Assembly (NCBI GenBank): GCA_031423635.1
Contig: JANPFX010000056.1
Location: forward strand, 1 to 23,886
DNA from: JANLQX01 sp031423635
GTDB taxonomy: Bacteria > Actinomycetota > Acidimicrobiia > Acidimicrobiales > JANYDT01
Direction of reading: 5' to 3'
DNA length: 23,886 bases
Positions 13,243 through 20,123 of this stretch are shown here, one piece after another. The first letter of the stretch is position 1. Each line of letters opens with the position of its first letter. A model generated the notes under the pieces. That model did no database searches. It saw only the letters and a list, made by a program, of their open reading frames with translations, and was not told where the DNA came from. The translations under genes were made by a program, and so were the position numbers.

Positions 13243-13415
13243 CGGAAATCGGGACTTCCAACCTGCGCTAGTCTTGCCGGTCGGCTTTACGCCCCTGGGG
13301 TGTGCTCCTCGCTCGTCTGGTTTCGAGCGTGTGCACGGCAGTTCCAACGCCCCACGCTGCCAGCCGACCATCCATTTCGCCCCGAACGTGGGGCGGTCTG
13401 ACCTGAGGAGCCGTT

Positions 13416-13640
13416 CTGCCTAAGCCAAAGGAAGATGCGATTGTGCTGGAGGGCGTGGTCATCGAGCCACTCCCTAATGCGATGTTTCGCGTCGAACTGG
13501 AAAACGGCCACAAGGTGCTTGCCCACATCTCCGGGAAAATGCGGATGCACTACATCCGAATACTCCCCGGCGACAAGGTGCAAGTCGAGCTCACCCCGTA
13601 CGACCTCACCCGAGGTCGGATCACCTATCGCTACAAGTAA
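13416..13640 (+). CDS. infA: Translation initiation factor IF-1, apparent CUG start
   Basis: IF-1 is an OB-fold protein that occupies the 30S A site during initiation. Full-length family members begin about MPKxxxAIxxEGxV. Here the matching codons PKPKEDAIVLEGVV are read from 13419, and the only codon before them is CTG at 13416. GAGGAG at 13405-13410 sits 5 nt upstream, an ideal binding site, and an in-frame TGA at 13404-13406 rules out any start further upstream. This gives 74 residues, the normal length. A conventional start exists only at GTG 13443, which would delete nine conserved residues. The rest (NAMFRVELENGHKVLAHISG, KMRMHYIRILPGDKVQVEL, YDLTRGRITYRYK) is intact. A sequencing error at the start codon cannot be excluded. 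Confidence 0.9.
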   Translation: MPKPKEDAIVLEGVVIEPLPNAMFRVELENGHKVLAHISGKMRMHYIRILPGDKVQVELTPYDLTRGRITYRYK

Positions 13641-13675
13641 AGAGACACTGTGAACCTTCTCAATGGAGGCCGCGC

Positions 13676-13789
13676 ATGAAGGTGCGGCCCAGCGTGAAAG
13701 CCATTTGTGAGAAGTGCAAGGTCATTCGTCGCCATGGGCGCGTGATGGTCATCTGCACCAATCCCCGACACAAGCAGCGGCAGGGCTAG
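13676..13789 (+). CDS. rpmJ: 50S ribosomal protein L36 (bL36), zinc form
   Basis: This 37-residue protein is the smallest 50S component. It reads MKVRPSVKAICEKCKVIRRH followed by GRVMVICTNPRHKQRQG. The zinc ligands Cys11, Cys14, Cys27 and His32 are present, so it is the zinc-binding (C+) type. GGAGG lies 7 nt before ATG 13676. A nine-codon GTG frame (13650-13679) ends in an ATGA overlap with this start, but it is too short to weigh. It lies in its usual place after infA. Confidence 0.96.
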   Translation: MKVRPSVKAICEKCKVIRRHGRVMVICTNPRHKQRQG

Positions 13790-13792
13790 TTC

Positions 13793-14173
13793 ATGGCCCG
13801 TCTGTCTGGCATTGACATCCCTCGCGAGAAGCGAGTGGAGATTTCGTTGACGTACATCTTCGGCATCGGTCGTCCGACCTCGCAGAAGATCCTCGCCGAT
13901 ACCGGTATCGACCCGGACACCCGGGTTCGCAACCTGACCGAGGATGAGGTCACTCGTCTGCGCGCCTACATCGATCAGCATCTCAAGGTCGAAGGCGACC
14001 TCCGGCGCGACGTGTCCCAGGACATCAAGCGCAAGATGGAGATCGGTTGCTATCAGGGCATCCGTCACCGCCGTGGCCTTCCGGTCCGCGGTCAGCGCAC
14101 GCACACGAATGCGCGCACACGTAAGGGTCCGAAGAAGACCGTGGCTGGCAAGAAGAAGACCCCGAGGAAATAG
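13793..14173 (+). CDS. rpsM: 30S ribosomal protein S13 (uS13)
   Basis: This encodes 126 residues of uS13, which contacts P-site tRNA and forms intersubunit bridges. The N-terminus MARLSGIDIPREKRVEISLT leads to YIFGIGRPTSQKILADTGID. The helix-two-turns-helix region is followed by the C-terminal YQGIRHRRGLPVRGQRTHTN and the basic tail ARTRKGPKKTVAGKKK. It starts 3 nt after rpmJ and begins the alpha-operon segment. Confidence 0.97.
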   Translation: MARLSGIDIPREKRVEISLTYIFGIGRPTSQKILADTGIDPDTRVRNLTEDEVTRLRAYIDQHLKVEGDLRRDVSQDIKRKMEIGCYQGIRHRRGLPVRGQRTHTNARTRKGPKKTVAGKKKTPRK

Positions 14174-14176
14174 GTC

Positions 14177-14575
14177 ATGGCAAAACCGAAGCCGGGTGGC
14201 CGTCGCCCCCGCAAGAGAGAGCGCAAGAACGTCGTCGCTGGCGTTGCGCACATCAAGAGTTCGTTCAACAACACGATCGTTTCGATCACCGACGCCGAGG
14301 GCAACGTGCTTGCCTGGGCCTCGTCGGGCAACGTCGGTTTCAAGGGCAGCCGCAAGTCGACGCCCTTCGCCGCCCAGTTGGCTGCCGAAGCGTGTGCGCG
14401 TCGGGCCATGGAACACGGCATCCGCCGCATCGAAGTGTTGGTCAAGGGTCCCGGCTCCGGCCGTGACTCTGCGTTCCGAGCGCTACAGAATGTCGGTCTC
14501 GAAGTGACGTCGATCAAAGACGTTTCCCCCATCCCCCACAATGGTTGCCGCCCGTCCAAGCGGCGGAGGGTCTAG
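14177..14575 (+). CDS. rpsK: 30S ribosomal protein S11 (uS11)
   Basis: This encodes 132 residues of uS11, part of the 30S platform. Conserved segments are RKNVVAGVAHIKSSFNNTIV, SITDAEGNVLAWASSGNVGF, KGSRKSTPFAAQLAAEACAR and the C-terminal DVSPIPHNGCRPSKRRRV. It starts 3 nt after rpsM. Its stop is followed after 2 nt by rpsD. Confidence 0.97.
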   Translation: MAKPKPGGRRPRKRERKNVVAGVAHIKSSFNNTIVSITDAEGNVLAWASSGNVGFKGSRKSTPFAAQLAAEACARRAMEHGIRRIEVLVKGPGSGRDSAFRALQNVGLEVTSIKDVSPIPHNGCRPSKRRRV

Positions 14576-14577
14576 TC

Positions 14578-15201
14578 ATGGCTCGTTATACGGGTCCCGT
14601 CTGCCGTCTCTGTCGGCGCGAAAAGACCAAGTTGTTTCTGAAGGGTCCGAAGTGCGACTCGATGAAGTGCCCGATCGAGAAGCGGCCCTATCCGCCAGGT
14701 GAGCATGGCCGCGGCCGTATCCGTGAGTCGGAGTACATGCTCCAGCTCCGTGAGAAGCAGAAAGCCAAGCGCATCTACGGCGTTCTGGAGAAGCAGTTCC
14801 GGAACATGTTCGAGGAGGCCGACCGTCAGGCCGGCGTCACCGGTCACAACCTGCTGCGCATGCTCGAGGTCCGTCTCGACAACGTGGCGTTCCGTGCCGG
14901 TTGGGGCGCGTCTCGTGCGCAGTCCCGTCAGTTGGTGCGTCACGGTCACGTGAACGTCAACGGCCGTCGCGTCAACATCCCGAGCTACCAGGTTCGCAAG
15001 GGCGACATCGTCGAACTTCGTCCGAGTGCTCGTGAGTTCATCGTCATCCAGCACAACCTCGACACGATCGACCGGGCTGTCCCGGCGTGGTTGGAGAAGG
15101 CAGCTGAAGGCAAGTCCATCACCGTCCGTGACCTCCCGCTGCGCGAACACATCGATCTGCCGGTGCGCGAGTCGCTCATCGTCGAGCTCTACAACAAGTA
15201 G
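14578..15201 (+). CDS. rpsD: 30S ribosomal protein S4 (uS4), zinc form
   Basis: This encodes 207 residues of uS4, a primary 16S binder that nucleates 30S assembly. The start is ATG 14578 (MARYTGPVCRLCRREKTKLF). The frame is open upstream to 14545 inside rpsK, but GGCGGAGGG precedes 14578. Four cysteines (Cys9, Cys12, Cys26, Cys31) form the N-terminal zinc site found in part of the family. The S4 RNA-binding domain reads LEVRLDNVAFRAGWGASRAQ, SRQLVRHGHVNVNGRRVNIP. Confidence 0.97.
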   Translation: MARYTGPVCRLCRREKTKLFLKGPKCDSMKCPIEKRPYPPGEHGRGRIRESEYMLQLREKQKAKRIYGVLEKQFRNMFEEADRQAGVTGHNLLRMLEVRLDNVAFRAGWGASRAQSRQLVRHGHVNVNGRRVNIPSYQVRKGDIVELRPSAREFIVIQHNLDTIDRAVPAWLEKAAEGKSITVRDLPLREHIDLPVRESLIVELYNK

Positions 15202-15209
15202 GTCTACGC

Positions 15210-16148
15210 ATGCTCATCATTCAACGACCCACAGTTGAGGCCATCGGCGACGAGGAGGGGAGCCGTCAGCGGTTCTCGGTGTCTCCTCTTGAGCCAGGAT
15301 TCGGGAACACGCTCGGCGCGGTGCTTCGGCGCACGCTCCTGTCGTCGATCCCGGGTGCTGCGATCACGCAGGTCCGCTTCGACGATTCCCTCCACGAGTT
15401 CGCCACCATTCCGGGCGTCAAGGAAGATGTCACCGACATCATCTTGAACCTGAAAGACATCGTCATCTCGGTCGAGGGCGACGACGTAGTTCAGCTGCGT
15501 CTCGATGTTCGTGGCCCAGCCACGGCGACGGCGGGCGATATTCCGCTGCCGACCGGTGTCGAGATCATGAATCCAGATCTGGTCATCGCCACGATCAACG
15601 GCAAGGGACGGCTCGCCGTCGACCTCACCGTCGAGCGCGGCCGTGGCTACGTGTCGGCCGAGCGCAACAAGAAGTCGTCGGTCATCGGCGTCGTGCCGAT
15701 CGACTCGATCTTCTCGCCAGTGCGCCGTGTCGCGTTCAACGTTGAGGCAACTCGCGTCGAGCACTCGACCAACTTCGACAAGCTGACCCTCGACATCGAG
15801 ACCGACGGTTCGATCAGCCCGAAGGATGCGCTGGCCTCGGCCGGTGACACCCTGCGTTCGCTGTTCGGCCTCGTGGCCGACATGAGCGAAGAGCCTCAGG
15901 GCCTTTCGCTCGGTGAGACCTCGGCGCTCGGCTCGGGCTCGCCCGACCTCGATCTCGCAATCGAGGATCTCGAGCTGTCGGAACGCCCGCGCAACTGTCT
16001 GAAGCGCGCCCAGGTCAACACCATCGGCGAGCTGTGCATGCAGACCGAAGACGATCTGCTGGCCATCACCAACTTCGGCCAGAAGTCGTTGGACGAAGTC
16101 ATCCAGAAACTCGACGAGCGCGGTCTGTCGCTGCGCACGAAGAACTAG
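15210..16148 (+). CDS. rpoA: RNA polymerase alpha subunit
   Basis: This encodes 312 residues of the alpha subunit, whose dimer scaffolds RNA polymerase assembly. The N-terminal domain shows the dimerisation motif EPGFGNTLGAVLRRTLLSSI (about 28-47) and GPATATAGDIPLPTGVEI. An acidic linker (about 230-250) leads to the C-terminal domain LELSERPRNCLKRAQVNTIG, then TNFGQKSLDEVIQKLDERGL. The arginine, asparagine and glycine that in E. coli contact UP-element DNA (in ERPRNC and NFGQKS) appear conserved. It starts 8 nt after rpsD. Confidence 0.97.
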   Translation: MLIIQRPTVEAIGDEEGSRQRFSVSPLEPGFGNTLGAVLRRTLLSSIPGAAITQVRFDDSLHEFATIPGVKEDVTDIILNLKDIVISVEGDDVVQLRLDVRGPATATAGDIPLPTGVEIMNPDLVIATINGKGRLAVDLTVERGRGYVSAERNKKSSVIGVVPIDSIFSPVRRVAFNVEATRVEHSTNFDKLTLDIETDGSISPKDALASAGDTLRSLFGLVADMSEEPQGLSLGETSALGSGSPDLDLAIEDLELSERPRNCLKRAQVNTIGELCMQTEDDLLAITNFGQKSLDEVIQKLDERGLSLRTKN

Positions 16149-16166
16149 TCGAAGGGAGTCACAGCT

Positions 16167-16520
16167 ATGCCTATGACACCAAAGCGCGGCCACCGTCTCG
16201 GTTCCGACGCATCGCACCAGAAGGCGCTTCTGGCCAACCTCGTGTCGTCGCTCGTCGCGGCCGAGTACCTCGTGACTACTGAGGCGAAGGCGAAGGCTCT
16301 TCGTCCGGTCGCTGAGCGGATGATCACGAAGGCCAAGAAGGGCGGTCTGCACAATCAGCGCCAGGTCGTCGCGTTCATCCGCGACAAGGACATGGCGTCG
16401 AAGCTCTTCACCGAGATCGGTCCCCGGTATGCCTCGCGCAATGGCGGGTACACCCGGATCCTCAAGCTCGGCCCGCGCCACGGGGACAACGCCCCCATGG
16501 CGCGTATTGAGCTCGTCTGA
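16167..16520 (+). CDS. rplQ: 50S ribosomal protein L17 (bL17)
   Basis: This encodes 117 residues of bL17. The N-terminus MPMTPKRGHRLGSDASHQKA and the core LLANLVSSLVAAEYLVTTEA, KALRPVAERMITKAKKG are typical, and the C-terminus NGGYTRILKLGPRHGDNAPM closes the fold. GAAGGGAG precedes ATG 16167. It is the last ribosomal protein gene of the cluster, 18 nt after rpoA. Confidence 0.97.
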   Translation: MPMTPKRGHRLGSDASHQKALLANLVSSLVAAEYLVTTEAKAKALRPVAERMITKAKKGGLHNQRQVVAFIRDKDMASKLFTEIGPRYASRNGGYTRILKLGPRHGDNAPMARIELV

Positions 16521-16563
16521 GCCTGCGCAACTTGGTCTGTCGTCCGACGGCCAGGACTAGTCC

Positions 16564-17553
16564 ATGAGTGAACTTCGCGAGGCGCCTTCGGGCGCCTCGC
16601 GGCGCGTCCGGGTTCCGGTGACCGCAGCCCCGCGCGTCGGCTGGGTCACGACGCAGGAGGAGCGGATCCGCCCGCCCGCCCCCGGTCGCGTTCGCCTCCG
16701 ACTGGTGGTGGCGTATCGGGGCAACGCGTTTCACGGCATCTCTCCCCAGCCCGGTCTGAGGACGGTCGGCGGTGTGCTGCTCGACGCGTTGGCGAAGGTA
16801 CTTCGCGAGCCCGGCGGCGTCGATGCTCTTGCGTTGGTCGTAAGTGGACGTACCGATGCCGGGGTGCATGCATGGGGGCAGGTTGTCCACGTCGACGTGA
16901 CGCCCCCGGCCGGCGGGCTTGGTCGTGAGCCCTTCGACGCGGCCCGATTGGTCCAGGGGATCGACTGTGCCCGGGTGGAACGTTCGCTGAACGGGATGCT
17001 GGCACCGCACATCGCGGTTCGCGGCGTCGATGTCGCGCCGCCGGAGTTCGACGCACGCTTCTCGGCGTCGTGGCGTCGATACCGGTACTCAGTGCTCAAC
17101 ACGCCGACGCCGGATCCGTTCCTGGCCGGGCTGGCGTGGCACGTGATCGAACCGCTCGACCTCTCCGTGATGCGCCTGGCTTCGGACGCGTTCATCGGCG
17201 ATCACGACTTCGCCGCGTTCTGTCGAGCGCCCGACGGTGTCGAGGGGGCGACGACGAAACGCGTGGTGACCGACACGAAGTGGGTCGATTCCGGTTCGGG
17301 CGTGCTGCAGTTCGAGATCCAGGCGCTGGCGTTCTGCCAGCAGATGGTCCGATCGATCGTCGGCTTCCTCGTCGACGTGGGGCGGGGTCGTCGGTCGGCG
17401 GGGTCGGTGCTCGAGACAATGGCGGCGCGCACACGGCACAACTCGCTCGCTCCGTCCGATGGACTGTGCCTGTGGAGCGTGGGTTACCCTCCGCCGTTGG
17501 CTCCGCCGCTCCCGCTCACGGGTCCCGGTGCCGGCTGGCGGCCGTTGCCCTAG
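16564..17553 (+). CDS. truA: tRNA pseudouridine(38-40) synthase
   Basis: TruA converts uridines 38-40 of the tRNA anticodon stem to pseudouridine. The catalytic aspartate lies in SGRTDAGVHAWGQVVHVDV (Asp98 in this numbering). Other family parts are LRLVVAYRGNAFHGISPQPG (about 45-64), FDARFSASWRRYRYSVLNTP and the C-terminal QMVRSIVGFLVDVGRG. Length with ATG 16564 is 329 residues. The first 44 residues are not TruA-like, are Arg/Pro-rich, and contain a perfect hairpin, so the true start may be downstream (for example GTG 16618). AGGA at 16553-16556 supports 16564. truA after rplQ is common. It ends 4 nt from the convergent oxidoreductase gene. Confidence 0.92.
   Translation: MSELREAPSGASRRVRVPVTAAPRVGWVTTQEERIRPPAPGRVRLRLVVAYRGNAFHGISPQPGLRTVGGVLLDALAKVLREPGGVDALALVVSGRTDAGVHAWGQVVHVDVTPPAGGLGREPFDAARLVQGIDCARVERSLNGMLAPHIAVRGVDVAPPEFDARFSASWRRYRYSVLNTPTPDPFLAGLAWHVIEPLDLSVMRLASDAFIGDHDFAAFCRAPDGVEGATTKRVVTDTKWVDSGSGVLQFEIQALAFCQQMVRSIVGFLVDVGRGRRSAGSVLETMAARTRHNSLAPSDGLCLWSVGYPPPLAPPLPLTGPGAGWRPLP
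16576..16601 (+). terminator. 11-bp UUCG hairpin after rplQ
   Basis: CGCGAGGCGCC (16576-16586) pairs perfectly with GGCGCCTCGCG (16591-16601) around a TTCG tetraloop, a very stable RNA hairpin. It lies 56 nt after the rplQ stop and within the first codons of the longest truA frame. No T-run follows. It may terminate or trim the ribosomal transcript, or regulate truA. Confidence 0.5.
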
Positions 17554-17557
17554 ACCC

Positions 17558-18970
17558 TCAGCGGTGGCCGCCCTGGAAAGCGGCGAGGTCGTCGGCCAAC
17601 GCCGACGCCAACATGACGGTGGCTCGCCACGGGTTCACCCGCGGTGGGGTCGGGAACACCGACGCGTCGATGACTGCGACCCCCGCAGTGCCGTGCACGA
17701 CACCGCCGTCGCCCACGACCGCGGACGGGTCCTCCGACGAGCCGAACGCACACGTTCCTGTGGCGTGCACGTAGTCGGCCAGATTCTGCTCGATCCACCC
17801 GGTGAGTGTCCGGTCGTCCATGCCGATGGCGTCGGCAAGCGGTGTCCCGCGATCGTCGATCGAGACGTGGGTGGTCTCGGCCCGGACCTCCGGGCGCGAA
17901 GCGATGTCGAAGAGCAACCGGGCCGCGCGGACGATCTCCGCACGATCGTGCGGATCGCCCAGGAGTTCGAAGTCGACAACCGGTCGGCCCGCGGCGTCGA
18001 GGTAGACAGAACCCCGACCCCGGTTGTCGAGCACGCCGACGAGGAGCGCTCCGAGCATCCGCAGTTCGCCGGCGGTGCCGAGCCGATTCAGCGGGAGCAG
18101 CTGGAGGCCCCCGACGGTGTGTCCGAGCGCGCACGTCGTCGGCGTGTCGGCGGGGGCGGGCCGGTGGAGGTGAAGCGTGACGCCGACGGCAGCGTGATCG
18201 GCGAGGTTCCGGCCGATGCCGGGCCGGGTGAGACCGCTGCGCAGCAGCAGGGCCGGGGAGTGGATGGCACCAGCGCAGACGACGGTGAGAGGCGCGCTGA
18301 TCGTCCGGGGACCATCCGCCGTCTCTGCCTGGACTCCGCCGACTGCCCCGGTGGCCGCCCCCGTGAGTTCGATCACGTCGGTGTCGGCCAGCACGGCGAG
18401 GTTCGGCCGGTGCCTCGCCGGGCCCAGGTGGGTGACGTCGGTCGACGCCCGGAGGAGCTCGCCGCCGACATCGAAGCGGGCGTGGAGCGGGGCGGCGCCA
18501 ATGCCCGCCTGGTCGACCCTGGCCCGGCGGATGAGCGGAAGGCCGGCGGCATGGCCAGCCGTGGCCAGCACACGGTCGGCGGGACCCCACTTCGAGGTCG
18601 GGAGTTGCGCCACGGTTCGCTGAACGGAGGTGTCGAGCGCGAGTCCGACGGAAGCCCACCGGTCGAGGTCTCCGCCCGTCGGACGGAGGTCGAGGAGGCC
18701 ATTGACGGCACCGCTTCCACCGATCCCCCGACCCCGTGGGTAGACCCGCACCGGTCCGAGCGGGCTGCGGCGGGCCGTGACGTCCGGCCAGAGGCGCCCG
18801 GGTGCGCTGAGGGCGCCGAAGAGATCGGCCGGGGCGGTCGGTCCGCTCGGCCCCGACTCGATCAGCAGCACGCGTACGGCAGGGTCGCGGCTGAGTCGCT
18901 CGGCGACGACACAACCGGCGGTTCCGGCGCCGACGATGATGACGTCCCACTCGCCGTTGCTCGGATCCAC
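17558..18970 (-). CDS. GMC-family FAD-dependent oxidoreductase (MftG-like)
   Basis: This encodes 470 residues with the fold of glucose-methanol-choline oxidoreductases, flavoproteins that oxidise alcohols. The N-terminal dinucleotide-binding motif is DVIIVGAGTAGCVVAERLS (9-27), followed by the acidic end of the second strand (LLIESG). The second GMC block reads YPRGRGIGGSGAVNGLL (77-93). The C-terminal active-site region has YVHATGTCAFG with His402 and IDASVFPTPPRVNPW with Asn446. The relatively short length and these motifs recall the mycofactocin-associated dehydrogenase MftG, but no mft genes are visible, so the substrate is open. The start is GTG (complement of 18968-18970) with a weak binding site. 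It is transcribed away from dgcA and convergent with truA. Confidence 0.88.
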   Translation of the reverse strand: MDPSNGEWDVIIVGAGTAGCVVAERLSRDPAVRVLLIESGPSGPTAPADLFGALSAPGRLWPDVTARRSPLGPVRVYPRGRGIGGSGAVNGLLDLRPTGGDLDRWASVGLALDTSVQRTVAQLPTSKWGPADRVLATAGHAAGLPLIRRARVDQAGIGAAPLHARFDVGGELLRASTDVTHLGPARHRPNLAVLADTDVIELTGAATGAVGGVQAETADGPRTISAPLTVVCAGAIHSPALLLRSGLTRPGIGRNLADHAAVGVTLHLHRPAPADTPTTCALGHTVGGLQLLPLNRLGTAGELRMLGALLVGVLDNRGRGSVYLDAAGRPVVDFELLGDPHDRAEIVRAARLLFDIASRPEVRAETTHVSIDDRGTPLADAIGMDDRTLTGWIEQNLADYVHATGTCAFGSSEDPSAVVGDGGVVHGTAGVAVIDASVFPTPPRVNPWRATVMLASALADDLAAFQGGHR

Positions 18971-19030
18971 GCCGCCAGTGTCGCACCGATATTGCTCGGG
19001 TCGGCGATCGAAGGTGTGGTCGGGCGCCGC

Positions 19031-19036
19031 TAACGT
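19031..19036 (+). promoter_or_regulatory. Probable -10 element of a leaderless dgcA transcript
   Basis: TAACGT ends 8 nt before the dgcA GTG at 19045 and matches the TAnnnT pattern of actinobacterial -10 boxes. The spacing puts transcription start at or next to the start codon, and no ribosome binding site is visible. The same hexamer occurs at equivalent distance before the SDR gene at 23046. No convincing -35 element is seen. Confidence 0.45.
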
Positions 19037-19044
19037 CGGCCGCG

Positions 19045-20106
19045 GTGTTCATCACGTCGCGTCGGATCGATCTCACGAAGCGGCACCCGTTGACGATCAG
19101 TCGTGGAACGATCCGCGGTTCCACCAACGTCGTGGTCACGGTCTCGCACGATGGCCTGTCGGGCATGGGCGAGATGGCGCCGTCCGACGTGACCGGCGAT
19201 TCAGCGGAATCGGCGGAACTGGATCTCACGGAGTGGGCAAGCGTCCTCGACGACCATGCGCCGGACGAGTTCGATCGCATCGATCACGCGCTCCGAGGGA
19301 TCGGCGCGCCGGACCGCGGTCCTGTCCGGGCTGCTCTCGACATGGCGTGCCACGACTGGTGGGGACGGTCTCTGGGCCGCCCGGTGTGGAGGCTGCTCGG
19401 CCTCGATCCGACCCGTGCGCCTGCGACATCGCTCACGATCGGGATCAATGCGCCGAGCGTGATTCGCGAAATCGTGCCGGAGATCCTCAACCGTACGCGC
19501 GCTGTGTATCTGAAGGTGAAGCTCGGGCAAGCGGCGGGCATTGCTGCCGATCAGGAGATGTTCGTCGCGGTGCAGGATGCGGCGGAGCGTGCGGGATTCG
19601 CACCGAAGTGGCGCGTCGACGCAAACGGCGGTTGGGATCTCGTTGACGCACAGAGAATGATCCACTGGCTGGCCGAACGAGGGGTGATCGAGGTGGAGCA
19701 ACCGCTTGCGCAGGGTCTCGAGGATGAGCTGCCACTGGTGTTCCGAACGACGACGATTCCGATCTTCGCCGACGAATCCGTCCGCGTCGCGGCCGATGTT
19801 GCCGACATCGCCGATCGGGTGCACGGGGTGAACTTCAAGCTGATGAAGTGCGGCGGGCTCCGTGAGGGCCTCCGCATCATTCACACCGCCCGAGCCCATG
19901 GGCTCCGAGTGATGATCGGGTGCATGGGTGAGTCATCGCTGGCCATTTCGGCGGGCGCGCAGTTGGCGCCACTGGTCGACGCGGTCGACCTCGACAGTCA
20001 CCTCAACCTGCTCGATGATCCATTCGTGGGCGCGTCGTATGTGGACGGACGAATCATCCCGAACGACCTTCCCGGACTCGGTGTCGTCGATCGTCTGCTC
20101 ACTTAG
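19045..20106 (+). CDS. dgcA: N-acetyl-D-glutamate racemase / dipeptide-epimerase-like enolase-superfamily protein
   Basis: This encodes 353 residues of the muconate-lactonising subgroup of the enolase superfamily. Catalytic and metal sites are visible: KVK with Lys157 and Lys159, RVDANGGW with Asp192, IEVEQPL with Glu217, FADES with Asp243, and NFKLMKCGG with Lys268. The AVDLDSH element (315-317 DxD) is the amino-acid-binding motif of dipeptide epimerases. The directly downstream DUF1611 gene makes the DgcA assignment most likely: DgcN acetylates D-glutamate and DgcA racemises N-acetyl-D-glutamate to the L form, feeding arginine or glutamate metabolism. L-Ala-D/L-Glu epimerase is the alternative. 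It starts at GTG 19045, probably leaderless. Confidence 0.85.
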   Translation: MFITSRRIDLTKRHPLTISRGTIRGSTNVVVTVSHDGLSGMGEMAPSDVTGDSAESAELDLTEWASVLDDHAPDEFDRIDHALRGIGAPDRGPVRAALDMACHDWWGRSLGRPVWRLLGLDPTRAPATSLTIGINAPSVIREIVPEILNRTRAVYLKVKLGQAAGIAADQEMFVAVQDAAERAGFAPKWRVDANGGWDLVDAQRMIHWLAERGVIEVEQPLAQGLEDELPLVFRTTTIPIFADESVRVAADVADIADRVHGVNFKLMKCGGLREGLRIIHTARAHGLRVMIGCMGESSLAISAGAQLAPLVDAVDLDSHLNLLDDPFVGASYVDGRIIPNDLPGLGVVDRLLT

Positions 20107-20123
20107 CTTTCTGGGGATTCGCC

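Larger units (their letters stand above)
12863..13415 (+). other. 553-nt non-coding gap between adk and infA
   Basis: The gap occupies the place where map (methionine aminopeptidase) commonly lies in actinobacterial clusters. Frames of 60-130 codons exist on both strands, but they are Arg/Gly/Pro-rich, mutually overlapping and match no family I know. The first 380 nt (12882-13242) are packed with inverted and direct repeats. The last part (13243-13415) contains a hairpin, CGCCCC at 13378-13383 with GGGGCG at 13390-13395, and no clear promoter, only a weak TAGTCT at 13269-13274. Confidence 0.6.

Noticed and set aside
13650..13679. Nine-codon GTG frame ending in an ATGA overlap with rpmJ
   Set aside because: It is too short to distinguish from chance and has neither a clear binding site nor similarity to the rpmJ start.
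17459..19033. A 524-codon + strand frame overlapping the GMC gene
   Set aside because: It is the antisense shadow of the clearly recognisable flavoprotein on the other strand; its translation is Arg/Gly-rich and matches no family.
17550..19280. A 576-codon - strand frame over the same region
   Set aside because: It is a second-frame shadow of the GMC gene and runs into dgcA; long stop-free frames are expected in such high-GC DNA.
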